From positions 16,683 to 80,682 of the forward strand of contig NZ_JAJJOE010000001.1 in assembly GCF_020907405.1 (NCBI RefSeq): DNA of 64,000 nucleotides, in the 5' to 3' direction. Made by a program: the position numbers and the translations under genes. The notes beneath the pieces were generated by a model. It ran no database searches. It was given only the letters and a program-made list of their open reading frames with translations, and was not told the DNA's origin. The DNA comes from Arthrobacter sp. zg-Y769. Its GTDB lineage: Bacteria; Actinomycetota; Actinomycetes; Actinomycetales; Micrococcaceae. This document shows positions 1 through 7,744 of the stretch, in pieces. The number at the start of each line of letters is the position of its first letter. The first letter of the stretch is position 1.

Positions 1-254
1 GGCAGGATGGCGCCGCCGGGCAGCCCGAAGACTTCGTCGACGCCGAGTTCCTCGAGCGAACGGACGATGGCCTGCGAGCCGGTCATCTCGGTGGGCGGAA
101 CAGTGTTGTTGGGCCCCTGGATGCGCTCATCCGCGGTTTCCGGATGCGCAGACACGGAACTGGCTACGTCTTTGGTCCTGGCTGCCGCAGCGCGTGCAGC
201 GGCATTTGCCTTCGAGGCCATCAGCGAAGGGCTGATTGGCGATCCCTTACTCAT
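1..254 (-). CDS. ilvB: Acetolactate synthase large subunit, 5' part (runs off window)
   Basis: Only the first ~84 codons lie in the window. The N-terminus is a low-complexity Ala-rich extension followed by the conserved start of the thiamine-diphosphate synthase fold (residues about 57-84: [20 protein letters not shown] then LPGGAILP). The enzyme condenses pyruvate with pyruvate or 2-ketobutyrate in valine, leucine and isoleucine synthesis. The ATG at 254 has a good SD (AAAGGAAG) 6-7 bases upstream. A transcription attenuator and leader peptide precede it, so supply of branched-chain aminoacyl-tRNA probably sets expression. The rest of the operon (ilvN, ilvC expected from other actinobacteria) would lie outside the window. 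Confidence 0.93.
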   Translation of the reverse strand, partial: MSKGSPISPSLMASKANAAARAAAARTKDVASSVSAHPETADERIQGPNNTVPPTEMTGSQAIVRSLEELGVDEVFGLPGGAIL

Positions 255-373
255 CGGAACTTCCTTTGCGGATGCTAATCCATGGTCAATGCGGTCATGC
301 GACGGCCGTCCCGGGTTGTGCCCGGTACGGCTTCCGTGTTCGGCGAAGCCAAAACTGACGATGCCAATAAAAA

Positions 374-405
374 AACCCCTCGTGCCTGTTGGCTCCGTAG
401 GGGTT
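374..405 (-). terminator. Attenuator terminator in the ilvB leader
   Basis: Seven-base arms (AACCCCT / AGGGGTT) with a short inner GCC/GGC stem are followed on the minus strand by seven U residues (A-run 369-375). The hairpin sits between the leader-peptide stop and the ilvB start, where a transcription attenuator should be. I did not work out the competing antiterminator fold. Confidence 0.8.
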
Positions 406-435
406 CGCGCGTGACGTCTTAGACAAGTCGGGCTG

Positions 436-477
436 TTACGCCACGCGCTTGATAAGGACGACGGGTACGATCTGCAT
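436..477 (-). CDS. ilv operon leader peptide (13 aa)
   Basis: The peptide is [13 protein letters not shown]: eight of the 12 residues after the Met are Ile, Val or Leu. It ends 31 bases before the attenuator hairpin. This is the classical design in which the ribosome stalls on branched-chain codons when charged tRNA is scarce and prevents terminator formation. There is no SD; the ATG lies seven bases after a probable -10 (AAGACT), so the leader mRNA probably starts at or next to the ATG. Leader peptides ahead of ilvB are known in actinobacteria such as Corynebacterium. Confidence 0.82.
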   Translation of the reverse strand: MQIVPVVLIKRVA

Positions 478-484
478 ACCGTTC

Positions 485-513
485 AGTCTTGCGTTCCCCT
501 ACGGGGGTGTCAA
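485..513 (-). promoter_or_regulatory. Promoter of the ilvB leader
   Basis: A perfect -35 TTGACA (508-513) and a weak -10 AAGACT (485-490) are 17 bases apart. The predicted transcription start coincides with the leader-peptide ATG at 477. Confidence 0.7.
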
Positions 514-517
514 TCTT

Positions 518-545
518 ATGAGACGCCCGTCTCATTATGTGAGAC
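518..545. promoter_or_regulatory. Palindromic operator upstream of the ilvB promoter
   Basis: ATGAGACG (518-525) and CGTCTCAT (528-535) form a perfect 8-base inverted repeat with a 2-base spacer, and a third half-site TGAGAC follows at 540-545. The site begins 5 bases upstream of the -35 box. The TGAGA core resembles what I recall of sites for the IclR-family LtbR/NdgR regulators of leucine genes in actinobacteria; that link is inference. Confidence 0.55.
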
Positions 546-600
546 CTACCATCCAGGGTTTGGATCCCATCCCCTCGTGGCGGCAGGGCTTAATAAGGTT

Positions 601-660
601 GAAAAGCCTTAGGGGCCCCACGGGTATCCGCGCCAGCGGATGCCCGTGGGGAGGCTTTTC
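601..660 (-). terminator. ilvD terminator hairpin
   Basis: A long inverted repeat has a core of 16 paired bases around loop GCCA (one mismatch or wobble) and an outer GAAAAGCC/GGCTTTTC stem with a bulge. It overlaps the ilvD stop codon and lacks a long U-tract, as is common in high-GC bacteria. Confidence 0.65.
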
Positions 661-2362
661 AACCGCAGTAAGCCCCCGTGGACGCGGAGTTGACCATCTT
701 GGCGTACTTGGCCAGCACGCCCTTCGTGAATTTCCCCGGCAGCGGCTGCCAGCCGACCCTGCGCGCTTCCAGTTCCTCGGGCTCCACCAGCAGATCGAAG
801 CTGCGGGCGGCAATGTCCACCCGGATCCGGTCGCCGTCCCGCACGAAGGCGATGGGGCCGCCGTCGACCGCTTCCGGTGCCACGTGGCCGATGCATAGTC
901 CCGTGGTGCCGCCGGAGAAGCGGCCGTCGGTGAGCAGCAGGACGTCCTTGCCCAGGCCCGCACCCTTGATGGCACCGGTAATGGCGAGCATTTCCCGCAT
1001 TCCCGGACCGCCCTTGGGGCCTTCATAACGGATGACGACGACGTCGCCTGCGGAGATTTCCCCGGCGTCCAGTGCGTCCAACGCACCCTGTTCGCGCTCG
1101 AAGACGCGGGCAGTGCCTTCGAAAATGTCGGCGTCGAACCCTGCACTCTTCACGACGGCGCCTTCCGGGGCCATGGTGCCCTTGAGGATGGTGATGCCGC
1201 CGGTCTTGTGGATGGGGTTGTCCATGGCCCGCAGGACCTTCCCGTCCGGATCCGGCGGGTTGATCGCGGCGAGGTTCTCCGCGACGGTCCTGCCGGTGAC
1301 GGTGAGGCAGTCGCCGTGGATCAGGCCGGCGTCGAGCAGTGCCTTCATGATGACCGGCACGCCGCCGATCTTGTCTACGTCGAACATGACGTACCGGCCG
1401 AACGGCTTCAGGTCGCCCAGGTGCGGAATGGTGTCGCCGATCCGGTTGAAGTCCTCGAGGGTGAGGTCCACTTCGGCTTCGCGGGCGATGGCCAGCAGGT
1501 GCAGCACGGCGTTGGTGGACCCGCCGAAGGCCATGGTGACGGCGATGGCGTTTTCGAAGGCCTTCTTGGTCATGATGTCGCGGGCGGTAATGCCCTTGCG
1601 CAGCAGGTTGACCACTGCTTCCCCGGACTTGCGGGCAAACTCGTCGCGGCGCCGGTCCGCGGAGGGCGGAGCGGCCGAACCCGGCAGGGACATGCCCAGG
1701 GCCTCGCCGATGCACGCCATCGTATTGGCGGTATACATGCCGCCGCAGGCACCTTCTCCCGGGCAGATGGCCCGTTCAATGGAATCCAGGTCCTTCAGGC
1801 TCATCTTGCCTGCGGCACAGGCACCCACTGCCTCGAAGGCATCGATCAGGGTGACTTCCCGTTCGCTGCCGTCCTCCATCTTGGCGAAGCCGGGCATGAT
1901 CGAGCCGGCGTAGAGAAAGACGCTGGCGAGGTCCAGGCGGGCCGCCGCCATCAGCATGCCGGGCAGGGACTTGTCGCAGCCGGCCAGCAGTACGGAACCG
2001 TCCAGGCGTTCGGCCATCATCACCGTCTCCACCGAGTCCGCAATGACTTCACGGGACACCAGGGAGAAGTGCATGCCTTCGTGGCCCATGGAAATACCGT
2101 CGGAGACGGAAATGGTGCCGAACTGCATGGGGAAGCCGCCGCCGGCGTGGATGCCTTCCTTGGCACCCGTCGCGAGGCGGTTCAGGGAAAGGTTGCAGGG
2201 AGTGATCTCGTTCCAGGAACTGGCGACGCCGATCTGCGGTTTGGCGAAGTCGTCGTCGCCCATACCGATGGCGCGGAACATACCGCGGGCAGGTGCCGCG
2301 TGTATGCCGTCCGTGACGACTCTGCTGCGGGGTTTGATGTCCGGTGTGTTGTCTCCGCTCAT
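659..2362 (-). CDS. ilvD: Dihydroxy-acid dehydratase
   Basis: The product (567 aa, normal for the family) dehydrates 2,3-dihydroxy-3-methylbutanoate or -pentanoate to the 2-keto acids of valine and isoleucine. Both family signatures are present: CDKSLPGML near residue 129 and [11 protein letters not shown] in the C-terminal part. Iron-sulfur ligand candidates are Cys56, Cys129 and Cys206 (in [12 protein letters not shown]). The frame extends upstream to 2500, but the start [10 protein letters not shown] at 2362 fits the family and is preceded by TACGAT exactly six bases before the ATG, with no SD, so the mRNA is probably leaderless. It lies upstream of ilvB on the same strand with its own terminator between, so the two are probably transcribed separately. 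Confidence 0.95.
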   Translation of the reverse strand: MSGDNTPDIKPRSRVVTDGIHAAPARGMFRAIGMGDDDFAKPQIGVASSWNEITPCNLSLNRLATGAKEGIHAGGGFPMQFGTISVSDGISMGHEGMHFSLVSREVIADSVETVMMAERLDGSVLLAGCDKSLPGMLMAAARLDLASVFLYAGSIMPGFAKMEDGSEREVTLIDAFEAVGACAAGKMSLKDLDSIERAICPGEGACGGMYTANTMACIGEALGMSLPGSAAPPSADRRRDEFARKSGEAVVNLLRKGITARDIMTKKAFENAIAVTMAFGGSTNAVLHLLAIAREAEVDLTLEDFNRIGDTIPHLGDLKPFGRYVMFDVDKIGGVPVIMKALLDAGLIHGDCLTVTGRTVAENLAAINPPDPDGKVLRAMDNPIHKTGGITILKGTMAPEGAVVKSAGFDADIFEGTARVFEREQGALDALDAGEISAGDVVVIRYEGPKGGPGMREMLAITGAIKGAGLGKDVLLLTDGRFSGGTTGLCIGHVAPEAVDGGPIAFVRDGDRIRVDIAARSFDLLVEPEELEARRVGWQPLPGKFTKGVLAKYAKMVNSASTGAYCG

Positions 2363-2511
2363 GGGTAGATCGTAGGACTTAAGCCGGCAGGGTTCGCCTC
2401 TGTGACGGAGATGGGCAGCTGTTGTTACGGCCTGTGAACGGCAGATGACGATCTCGGGCAGGGGCGGGAAGGACTTCCCGAATGGGGGGACCGTGTTCAT
2501 AGACTGGGGTT

Positions 2512-3015
2512 ATGACATCGGATACAGGATCCCCTGGCGCAGCCACTGAACCGAGCGCAGCCACTGAACCGAGCGCAGCTACTGAACCAGGCGCGGGAAC
2601 AGGAACCCCTGACAGCGACCAGCTGAAGCGGGTGCTGCGACGCGTCTTCGAATCGCAGATCCCCAACTACGGCGACTACAACCTGGTCCTGGCCACACCG
2701 GGGCTCGACGGGGAAACCGGTTTCTATGTGCTGGGCTACCGCTGGCGTCCGGCCGAAGTCGTATTCGCTCCGTTCGACGTCGAGACCCTCGCCGGGCTGG
2801 AATCACCCACGTCGGTGAACACCACCAACCTCAGCCACACGGAGGAGCTGGATACAGACGCGTATGAAGTGGGTACCAGCACCGGGCGCGTTTTCCAGTT
2901 CGCCGTCGAAGCGCAGGCCTTCCTGCCCGCCACGGCGGGAGAGCTGCTGCTGGAGCAGGCAGCGGACTGGGAGGATTTCCGCTCCTTCGTGGACTCCTAC
3001 CTGGAACTGGCCTAG
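2512..3015 (+). CDS. Hypothetical protein, YbjN-like in appearance
   Basis: This is a 167-residue acidic soluble protein. Residues 1-35 are a low-complexity ATEPSA repeat encoded by three tandem 18-bp units; the rest is an alpha/beta domain with no motif I can assign. The compact fold and acidic surface recall YbjN-type proteins, but I do not claim homology. The ATG has no SD and follows TAGACT by six bases, so transcription is probably leaderless. It is divergent from ilvD and convergent with the dehydrogenase gene that follows. Confidence 0.6.
   Translation: MTSDTGSPGAATEPSAATEPSAATEPGAGTGTPDSDQLKRVLRRVFESQIPNYGDYNLVLATPGLDGETGFYVLGYRWRPAEVVFAPFDVETLAGLESPTSVNTTNLSHTEELDTDAYEVGTSTGRVFQFAVEAQAFLPATAGELLLEQAADWEDFRSFVDSYLELA
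2537..2590 (+). repeat. Three tandem 18-bp units inside a coding region
   Basis: The unit GCGCAGCCACTGAACCGA occurs three times head to tail, the third with three changes. It is in frame and encodes repeated ATEPSA, so copy-number change would alter length without breaking the frame. Confidence 0.85.
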
Positions 3016-3030
3016 GTTCCGGGGCCCCGC

Positions 3031-3996
3031 TTATGCCCAGGGGCCGGGGCGGACCAGGTTCAGCGGTTCTTTTCCTTCAGCCAGCCGCAGCACCTGACGG
3101 CGGAGCAGGGCCTTGATCCGGGGTTCGAACGCGGCGGTGTTGCCGCCCCAGTGCGGGGTAATGATTGCGCCGGGTGCCTGCCGCAGAGGATGATCGGCGG
3201 GCATCGGTTCCGGGTCGAAGACGTCGACAGCGGCGCGCAGCCGGCCGGACACCACTTCCTTGGTCAGGGCCTCGCTGTCCACCACCGCGCCGCGTGCAAC
3301 ATTGACCACCAGCGCTCCATCCGGCAGGGCGGCGAGTATGCGGGCATCGATCAAATGGCGGGTCTGTGCGTCCAGCGGCGTGATAACCACCAGGATCTCG
3401 GCCCGGGCCGCCAGTTCGGCCAGTTCGTGCGTTCCGTGCACGGCACCATCGTCGTCCGTCCGGGCAGAACTGCCCACCCGGGTGAGCTCGACGTCGAACG
3501 GGCGCAGCCGTGCGGCAATCTCGCGGCCGATTCCCCCCACACCCACGAGGAGCACGCGGCGGTCTGCCAGCCCCGGATACCGGATCGATTCCCACCGGCC
3601 CTCGTGCTGGGCGCTCAAGGCATCGTCGAGGCCCCGCTGCGCCGCAAGGATCAGGGTGAGGGCCATTTCAGCGGTGGCGGCAGCATGGACCCCGGCGGCG
3701 CTGGCAATAGCTGTCTGCTCCCCCACCAGTTCGGGCAGTCCGTCATAGCCGGTGGACTGCGCCTGCAGGAGCAAAAGGCTCGGCACCCGGTCCAGCGCGT
3801 CGCCGTAGTCGGCTCCGTTGGCGTAGGGAAGCACCACCGCATCGATCTCTGCGTACGCAACACCTTCGGGCTCGCCAACCAGGTCCCAGAGGGCCGCATG
3901 CATTCCTTCGGGCAGCGGCTGCAGGGCTTCAAGGAGCTCGGGGGTGGGCACGGTGAGGGTGCGTACCGGAACCTTCGGGAATTCAATGTCGGCCAT
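3031..3996 (-). CDS. D-isomer-specific 2-hydroxyacid dehydrogenase family protein
   Basis: The protein (321 aa) should reduce 2-keto acids or oxidise D-2-hydroxy acids with NAD(P). It has the Rossmann motif VGVGGIGREIA near residue 138, the third family signature with catalytic Arg (VNVARGAVVD), the Glu in DVFDPEP and the His in TPHWGGN, so the Arg-Glu-His set is complete. The actual substrate cannot be read from sequence. The start at 3996 (MADIEFPKVP) lies seven bases after TACGCT with no SD and is probably leaderless; longer in-frame extensions to 4314 are unlikely. Confidence 0.85.
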   Translation of the reverse strand: MADIEFPKVPVRTLTVPTPELLEALQPLPEGMHAALWDLVGEPEGVAYAEIDAVVLPYANGADYGDALDRVPSLLLLQAQSTGYDGLPELVGEQTAIASAAGVHAAATAEMALTLILAAQRGLDDALSAQHEGRWESIRYPGLADRRVLLVGVGGIGREIAARLRPFDVELTRVGSSARTDDDGAVHGTHELAELAARAEILVVITPLDAQTRHLIDARILAALPDGALVVNVARGAVVDSEALTKEVVSGRLRAAVDVFDPEPMPADHPLRQAPGAIITPHWGGNTAAFEPRIKALLRRQVLRLAEGKEPLNLVRPGPWA

Positions 3997-4120
3997 GCCA
4001 GCCAGCGTAACGGGTGTCACTGCGCGAGCGGGACAGTGCCCGGGGTCCGCAGCTATGGACAGCGGCAGGTGCCCGCCGTAACGTGAAAAACGTGCCTTCC
4101 GCCGACCGAAGGATGCCGCC

Positions 4121-4444
4121 GTGACCCGCAAATCCGTTCTTCTCACAGCCCTCGGGGTTGGGTCCGTGGCCACGGTCTGGGCAGTCCGGATGATGGAGCG
4201 GATGCTGGCCCACGGTGCCGTACGGACGGCGGCGGGGATCGACACTGCCGGTGTGCCGGATCCGGACCTCCCGGTTACTCCGGTTCCCCGCGATGCCGTC
4301 ACGACCGTGACCACCGGGGACCCGGCGTCGAACCTGCCCGCCCGGACCTGGGTGGTGGACAGCAGCGGCGACTGGGACGGGAGTCCGGGTGAATTAGTGA
4401 TCCTCCCTCGCCCCGGCGCTGCCCCGGAACGGAACGCGACGTGA
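4121..4444 (+). CDS. Hypothetical protein with one N-terminal hydrophobic segment
   Basis: This 107-residue protein has a basic start and a hydrophobic stretch (residues 6-21) that could be a signal anchor or uncleaved signal peptide. A Pro/Thr/Asp-rich tail follows, presumably outside the membrane. The GTG start is supported by SD GAAGGA seven bases upstream. No family is recognisable; no enzymatic motif is visible. Confidence 0.55.
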   Translation: MTRKSVLLTALGVGSVATVWAVRMMERMLAHGAVRTAAGIDTAGVPDPDLPVTPVPRDAVTTVTTGDPASNLPARTWVVDSSGDWDGSPGELVILPRPGAAPERNAT

Positions 4445-4460
4445 GACCGGACACAAAACC

Positions 4461-4484
4461 CCGCCGGATTTCATTCTCCGGCGG
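4461..4484 (+). terminator. Hairpin after the small membrane protein
   Basis: CCGCCGGA and TCCGGCGG are perfect 8-base arms around an 8-base loop. There is no U-tract. Confidence 0.5.
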
Positions 4485-4490
4485 AACTGC

Positions 4491-4512
4491 TGGTAGTGTT
4501 TCATGTCGTTGC
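4491..4512 (+). promoter_or_regulatory. Putative tRNA-Lys promoter, copy 1
   Basis: GGTAGTGTTTCATGTCGTTGC is repeated almost exactly at 4750-4771 before the second tRNA-Lys gene. The TAGTGT/TAATGT element with preceding TGG resembles an extended -10. Conservation between the two copies, and not much beyond, is the evidence. Confidence 0.45.
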
Positions 4513-4560
4513 TGATGCCAACTGCGGAAGAAATGCCGCCGGTTTCATCACCTCGAATAC

Positions 4561-4636
4561 GCACCTCTAGCTCAATTGGCAGAGCAATTGACTCTTAATC
4601 AATGGGTTCCGGGTTCAAGTCCCGGGGGGTGCACCA
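4561..4636 (+). tRNA. tRNA-Lys (anticodon CTT), copy 1
   Basis: A complete cloverleaf: acceptor stem GCACCTC/GGGGTGC, anticodon stem ATTGA/TCAAT with loop CTCTTAA (anticodon CTT at 4594-4596), T arm with GGGTTCAAGTCCC, and an encoded 3' CCA. It reads AAG codons. It is identical to the copy at 4820-4895. Confidence 0.95.
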
Positions 4637-4639
4637 CTG

Positions 4640-4686
4640 AAAACCCCGTTCGATCAGGCTCTTCGCCTGGCCGGGCGGGGTTTTTT
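4640..4686 (+). terminator. Terminator after tRNA-Lys copy 1
   Basis: AAAACCCCG pairs with CGGGGTTTT and is followed by further T residues, giving a standard rho-independent terminator four bases after the CCA end. Confidence 0.85.
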
Positions 4687-4819
4687 GCTGCCCGTAGCCG
4701 GGATGCTGATCCGTACTGCCGGAGGATTTCGTGCACCCCGCGCCCACGTGGTAATGTTTCATGTCGTTGCGGAGAACAAACCGCGCCTCACGGCGTAGGT
4801 CTTCCTTCCAGCAAAGTGC

Positions 4820-4895
4820 GCACCTCTAGCTCAATTGGCAGAGCAATTGACTCTTAATCAATGGGTTCCGGGTTCAAGTCCCGGGGGGTGCACCA
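4820..4895 (+). tRNA. tRNA-Lys (anticodon CTT), copy 2
   Basis: This copy is identical over 76 bases to the first, starting 259 bp downstream. It carries its own related upstream element and terminator, so the duplicated unit includes promoter, tRNA and terminator. Confidence 0.95.
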
Positions 4896-4898
4896 CTG

Positions 4899-4944
4899 AA
4901 AACCCCGTTCGACCAGGCCTTGCGCCGGGTTGGACGGGGTTTTT
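4899..4944 (+). terminator. Terminator after tRNA-Lys copy 2
   Basis: AAAACCCCG pairs with CGGGGTTTT followed by T residues. It may also serve the convergent acetyltransferase gene because the 5' arm begins with an A-run. Confidence 0.8.
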
Positions 4945-4970
4945 CTTTTGCCGGCGTCCGGCTCCTGGAG

Positions 4971-5765
4971 CTACGCTTCCGCACGCCAGAGATACGGCGT
5001 TGTGGTAGAGACCTTTCGGAAGCCGGAGCGCTCCAGGATGGGGCGGGAGAATTCCGTCGAGTCACTGTGGATCAGCGTCCTGCCCCCGGCCAGCGCTGAA
5101 CGTGCGCGGGCTGCGGTGACGGCGCGGTAGATGCCCCGGCCGCGCCATGACGGAAGGGTCGCTCCGCCCCAGATGCCGGCGAACTCCGTGCCCGGGACCG
5201 GCTCGAGGCGGCCGGTGCTGATGATCGTTCCACCGCTTTCGGCCACCCAGAGTTCCATGCCGTCGCCGCGGGACAGCCGGTGTAGAAGGGAATCCGCCGT
5301 CGCCGGGGACACCGGGTCGCCGAACACCTCATCCGCCATTGCACTCATGGCGCGGACATCCTCTTCCTCCGTCACCCGGCGAAGGGTGACCCCGTCCGGC
5401 AGCGGGACATCAACCGCGAGGTCTGCAGCACGCCCGATCATGATGGATTCGGGTTCCTCCGGTTCGAATCCGTTACGCAGCAGGGCTTCGCGGAGACCCG
5501 GCGCCCGGTCATGGCCGCGGGTCTTCCACTCCACCTGCCTGGTCTCCGGGCTGCTCCTGTAGTGGGCCAGGGCGGCAGCCACCCAGCCCTCGATTGTTGC
5601 GGCGTCCGCCCCGTCCAGGTCCGCGTAGGTGATGAAGCCCCTGCCGCCCTCGAACGTCGCCAGGCGCAGCGGTCCCAGCCGTTCGACGGATGCCGCGCCC
5701 GGAGTTTCCGCGTCGGTGCGCAGCTGTCGGTCGTAGGCGGCAAGGAGTTCCGTCGATGTGGTCAT
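4971..5765 (-). CDS. GNAT family N-acetyltransferase
   Basis: This 264-residue protein carries one recognisable GNAT domain in its C-terminal half: the acetyl-CoA pyrophosphate-binding loop is in LPSWRGRGIYRAVTAAR (about residues 205-221), preceded by a beta strand GTEFAGIWGGAT. The N-terminal ~120 residues resemble a second, degenerate GNAT-like region, a common arrangement in actinobacteria. The substrate is unknown. The ATG at 5765 is eight bases after TAGGGT with no obvious SD. Confidence 0.8.
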   Translation of the reverse strand: MTTSTELLAAYDRQLRTDAETPGAASVERLGPLRLATFEGGRGFITYADLDGADAATIEGWVAAALAHYRSSPETRQVEWKTRGHDRAPGLREALLRNGFEPEEPESIMIGRAADLAVDVPLPDGVTLRRVTEEEDVRAMSAMADEVFGDPVSPATADSLLHRLSRGDGMELWVAESGGTIISTGRLEPVPGTEFAGIWGGATLPSWRGRGIYRAVTAARARSALAGGRTLIHSDSTEFSRPILERSGFRKVSTTTPYLWRAEA

Positions 5766-5800
5766 GGGTCCACACCCTACCGCCGGTGACGGGCCTGCCC

Positions 5801-6973
5801 TTAGTTCCCCTTGACGTTCACGATCTGCCGGAGCACGTGCTTCACGGTCACCAGGTCCTTCGCGTCCGCCATCACGGCGTCGATGTCCTTATAGGCTGCC
5901 GGGATCTCGTCAATAAAGGCCGGGGTATCCCGGAACTCGATCCCCTTCATGGCCCTCCGCAGCTGCTCCTGGCTGAATGTCTTTCGCGCCTTCGTCCTGG
6001 AATACTCGCGGCCGGCTCCGTGCGGTGCGGAATTCATCGACGGCGCGTAGCCCTTGCCTTCCACCACGTACGACGCCGTGCCCATGGACCCGGGGATCAG
6101 CCCCGGGCGTCCCGGCGAGGCATCAATGGCGCCCTTGCGGGAGAGCCAGACGTCCCTGCCGTAGTGGTGCTCCACCTCGGTGTAGTTGTGGTGGCAGTTG
6201 ATCCGTTCCCGTTCCTGCACAGCCTCCCCCGTCCACGCACTGAAACAGGCAACCACCCGGTCCATCATCTCCTCGCGGTTGAGCAGGGCGAATTTCTGGG
6301 CCCACATCAATTCCGCAATGTACCGGTCGAACTCCTCGGTCCCCTCTTCCAAATAAGCCAGGTCCCGGTCCGGCAGCTCGACGGAGCGCTTGCCGCAGTA
6401 ATTCTGTGCGGCCCAGATGTGCTGCTGCGCAATCTTGTTGCCGACGCCGCGCGAGCCCGAATGCAGGAACAGCCAGACAGCATCCTCCTCGTCCAGGGAG
6501 ACTTCGATGAAGTGGTTTCCCGAGCCGAGCGTGCCCAGCTGAAGCCGCCAGCCCTTGAGGTAGGACGCCGGGTCAAAGCCGGCGGCAGCGGCGTCGTCGG
6601 CCAGTTCTTCGACCCGCCGACGCGCGGAGTCCGTGAGGCTGCGGTTGTTGTTGCCGGCCGAAAGCGGAACGGCACGCTCAATAGATTCGCGGAGGACGCG
6701 GCGGTTCAACCCGTCGATGTCCGGGGCGGAATGCCGGGTGCGGACGGCGATCATCCCGCAGCCGATATCGACGCCGACCGCCGCGGGAATGATGGCCCCC
6801 TGGGTGGGAATCACGGATCCGACAGCGGCCCCTTTACCCAGGTGTGCGTCCGGCATGGAAGCCAGGTGCGGATAGATGAACGGCATCCGGGACGTCCTGG
6901 TGTTCTGCTCCAGGGTTACGTCGTCAATCACGCTGGCGAAGTTGATGTACTTGTCGTTGACCTTCTGCTCCAC
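5801..6973 (-). CDS. rtcB: RtcB-type RNA ligase
   Basis: RtcB joins RNA 2',3'-cyclic phosphate (or 3'-phosphate) ends to 5'-OH ends using GTP and Mn2+. Visible family motifs are MPDAHLGKGAAVGSVIP, AVGVDIGCGM (Asp42, His44 and Cys72 as likely metal ligands), LGSGNHFIEV, HSGSRGVGNK and PHGAGREYSR, whose His is the guanylylated nucleophile. I chose GTG at 6973 (reads MEQKVNDKYI) because it matches where this short (390 aa) subfamily begins and has SD GAAAGGG. An in-frame ATG at 7036 lies inside a hairpin and adds an unlikely Cys-rich N-terminus. No rtcA or archease gene is nearby, so its role (tRNA or rRNA repair) is open. Confidence 0.9.
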   Translation of the reverse strand: MEQKVNDKYINFASVIDDVTLEQNTRTSRMPFIYPHLASMPDAHLGKGAAVGSVIPTQGAIIPAAVGVDIGCGMIAVRTRHSAPDIDGLNRRVLRESIERAVPLSAGNNNRSLTDSARRRVEELADDAAAAGFDPASYLKGWRLQLGTLGSGNHFIEVSLDEEDAVWLFLHSGSRGVGNKIAQQHIWAAQNYCGKRSVELPDRDLAYLEEGTEEFDRYIAELMWAQKFALLNREEMMDRVVACFSAWTGEAVQERERINCHHNYTEVEHHYGRDVWLSRKGAIDASPGRPGLIPGSMGTASYVVEGKGYAPSMNSAPHGAGREYSRTKARKTFSQEQLRRAMKGIEFRDTPAFIDEIPAAYKDIDAVMADAKDLVTVKHVLRQIVNVKGN

Positions 6974-7023
6974 AGCCGCCCTTTCGTCAGTGCGCTTACC
7001 TTCGAGGCTAGCGGGCATAACGC

Positions 7024-7056
7024 AAAGGAGGCACATCCGGTGGATGTGCCTCCTTT
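7024..7056 (-). terminator. Perfect 15-bp hairpin between marR and rtcB
   Basis: AAAGGAGGCACATCC and GGATGTGCCTCCTTT are perfect complements around a 3-base loop. The hairpin lies 23 bases after the MarR stop, so it probably terminates that transcript. It contains an SD-like AAAGGAGG that would be sequestered in RNA. Confidence 0.65.
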
Positions 7057-7079
7057 AGGGTTTGCCTGACGCGCTGCGG

Positions 7080-7595
7080 TCAGCGGCTGTCGGCTGTTGC
7101 TTCCGCAGTCTCCGGCAGAATCACCAGGCCGCTTTCGGCGGGTATCGGCAGGCCGGGTACGTCGACGGCTACCTGCCACCGCGGGCTCCCCAGCTCGCTG
7201 ATGACCTTTCGCAGCTGGCTGCGCAGTGCTTCGGACAGCAGGTCACCGCCGTCAAGCAGCGTGCGCTCGATGTTCTGTGCCTCGCGAAGTGCCTCGGTGC
7301 CCTGGGCCGTAATGGTCACCATGTGGCTGCGCTTGTCGAGGTCATTGCGGACGCGGCTCACGTGGCCGTGGGTTTCCAGGCGGGCCAGGGTCTTGCCCAT
7401 GGTCTGGGCCTGGACGCGCACCAGCTGCGCAAGGCGGGCCTGTGTCATTGGTCCCTGTGCATCAAGAACACCCAACGCTATGACGCCTGCATGGGTCAGC
7501 CCAATGCTGACCAGCCGCTCGTTCCAGGCGTGCTCTACAAGGCGGGCTGCTGTTGACAGCAGGCGACCGGTGGGCCAACGCTCCATATCCGGCAT
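7080..7595 (-). CDS. MarR family transcriptional regulator
   Basis: The 171-residue protein has a winged helix-turn-helix in residues about 30-115: MTQARLAQLVRVQAQTMGKT as recognition region and RSHMVTITAQG as the wing. Its C-terminal ~40 residues are a Pro/Gly-rich extension. MarR proteins repress nearby stress or efflux genes and lose DNA binding when a ligand or oxidant binds. It is divergent from the bcp peroxiredoxin across a 149-bp gap, so control of bcp and itself is a reasonable guess. Start ATG at 7595 has SD AGGAAGAG about nine bases upstream; a longer frame to 7871 would run into bcp. Confidence 0.82.
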   Translation of the reverse strand: MPDMERWPTGRLLSTAARLVEHAWNERLVSIGLTHAGVIALGVLDAQGPMTQARLAQLVRVQAQTMGKTLARLETHGHVSRVRNDLDKRSHMVTITAQGTEALREAQNIERTLLDGGDLLSEALRSQLRKVISELGSPRWQVAVDVPGLPIPAESGLVILPETAEATADSR

Positions 7596-7744
7596 AAAAT
7601 AAAACTCTTCCTCTCGGGGACGGATCCGCACGTAACAGTCAATTTGCTGATTACGTCCCGATCCACAGTCTAGGATAGCCACCGCACGTTGGAATGTCGC
7701 CTTTTGACGCGCCAACGGCGAAATCGACATCAAGGAGAGACCTA

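Noticed and set aside
4576..4857. Open frame crossing both tRNA-Lys genes
   Set aside because: It reads through a tRNA and a terminator, so it cannot be a real gene.
4471..4970. tRNA-associated integration site for a mobile element
   Set aside because: The two tRNA-Lys genes are complete with own terminators, and no integrase or foreign genes lie between or beside them.
6974..7036. Longer RtcB start at 7036 or 7018
   Set aside because: The added residues (MCLLCVMPAS...) are unlike the family, and the ATG at 7036 lies inside the hairpin; GTG 6973 has an SD and fits the family start.
5690..7069. 459-codon open frame on the plus strand
   Set aside because: Antisense to rtcB; no SD and no family-like sequence.
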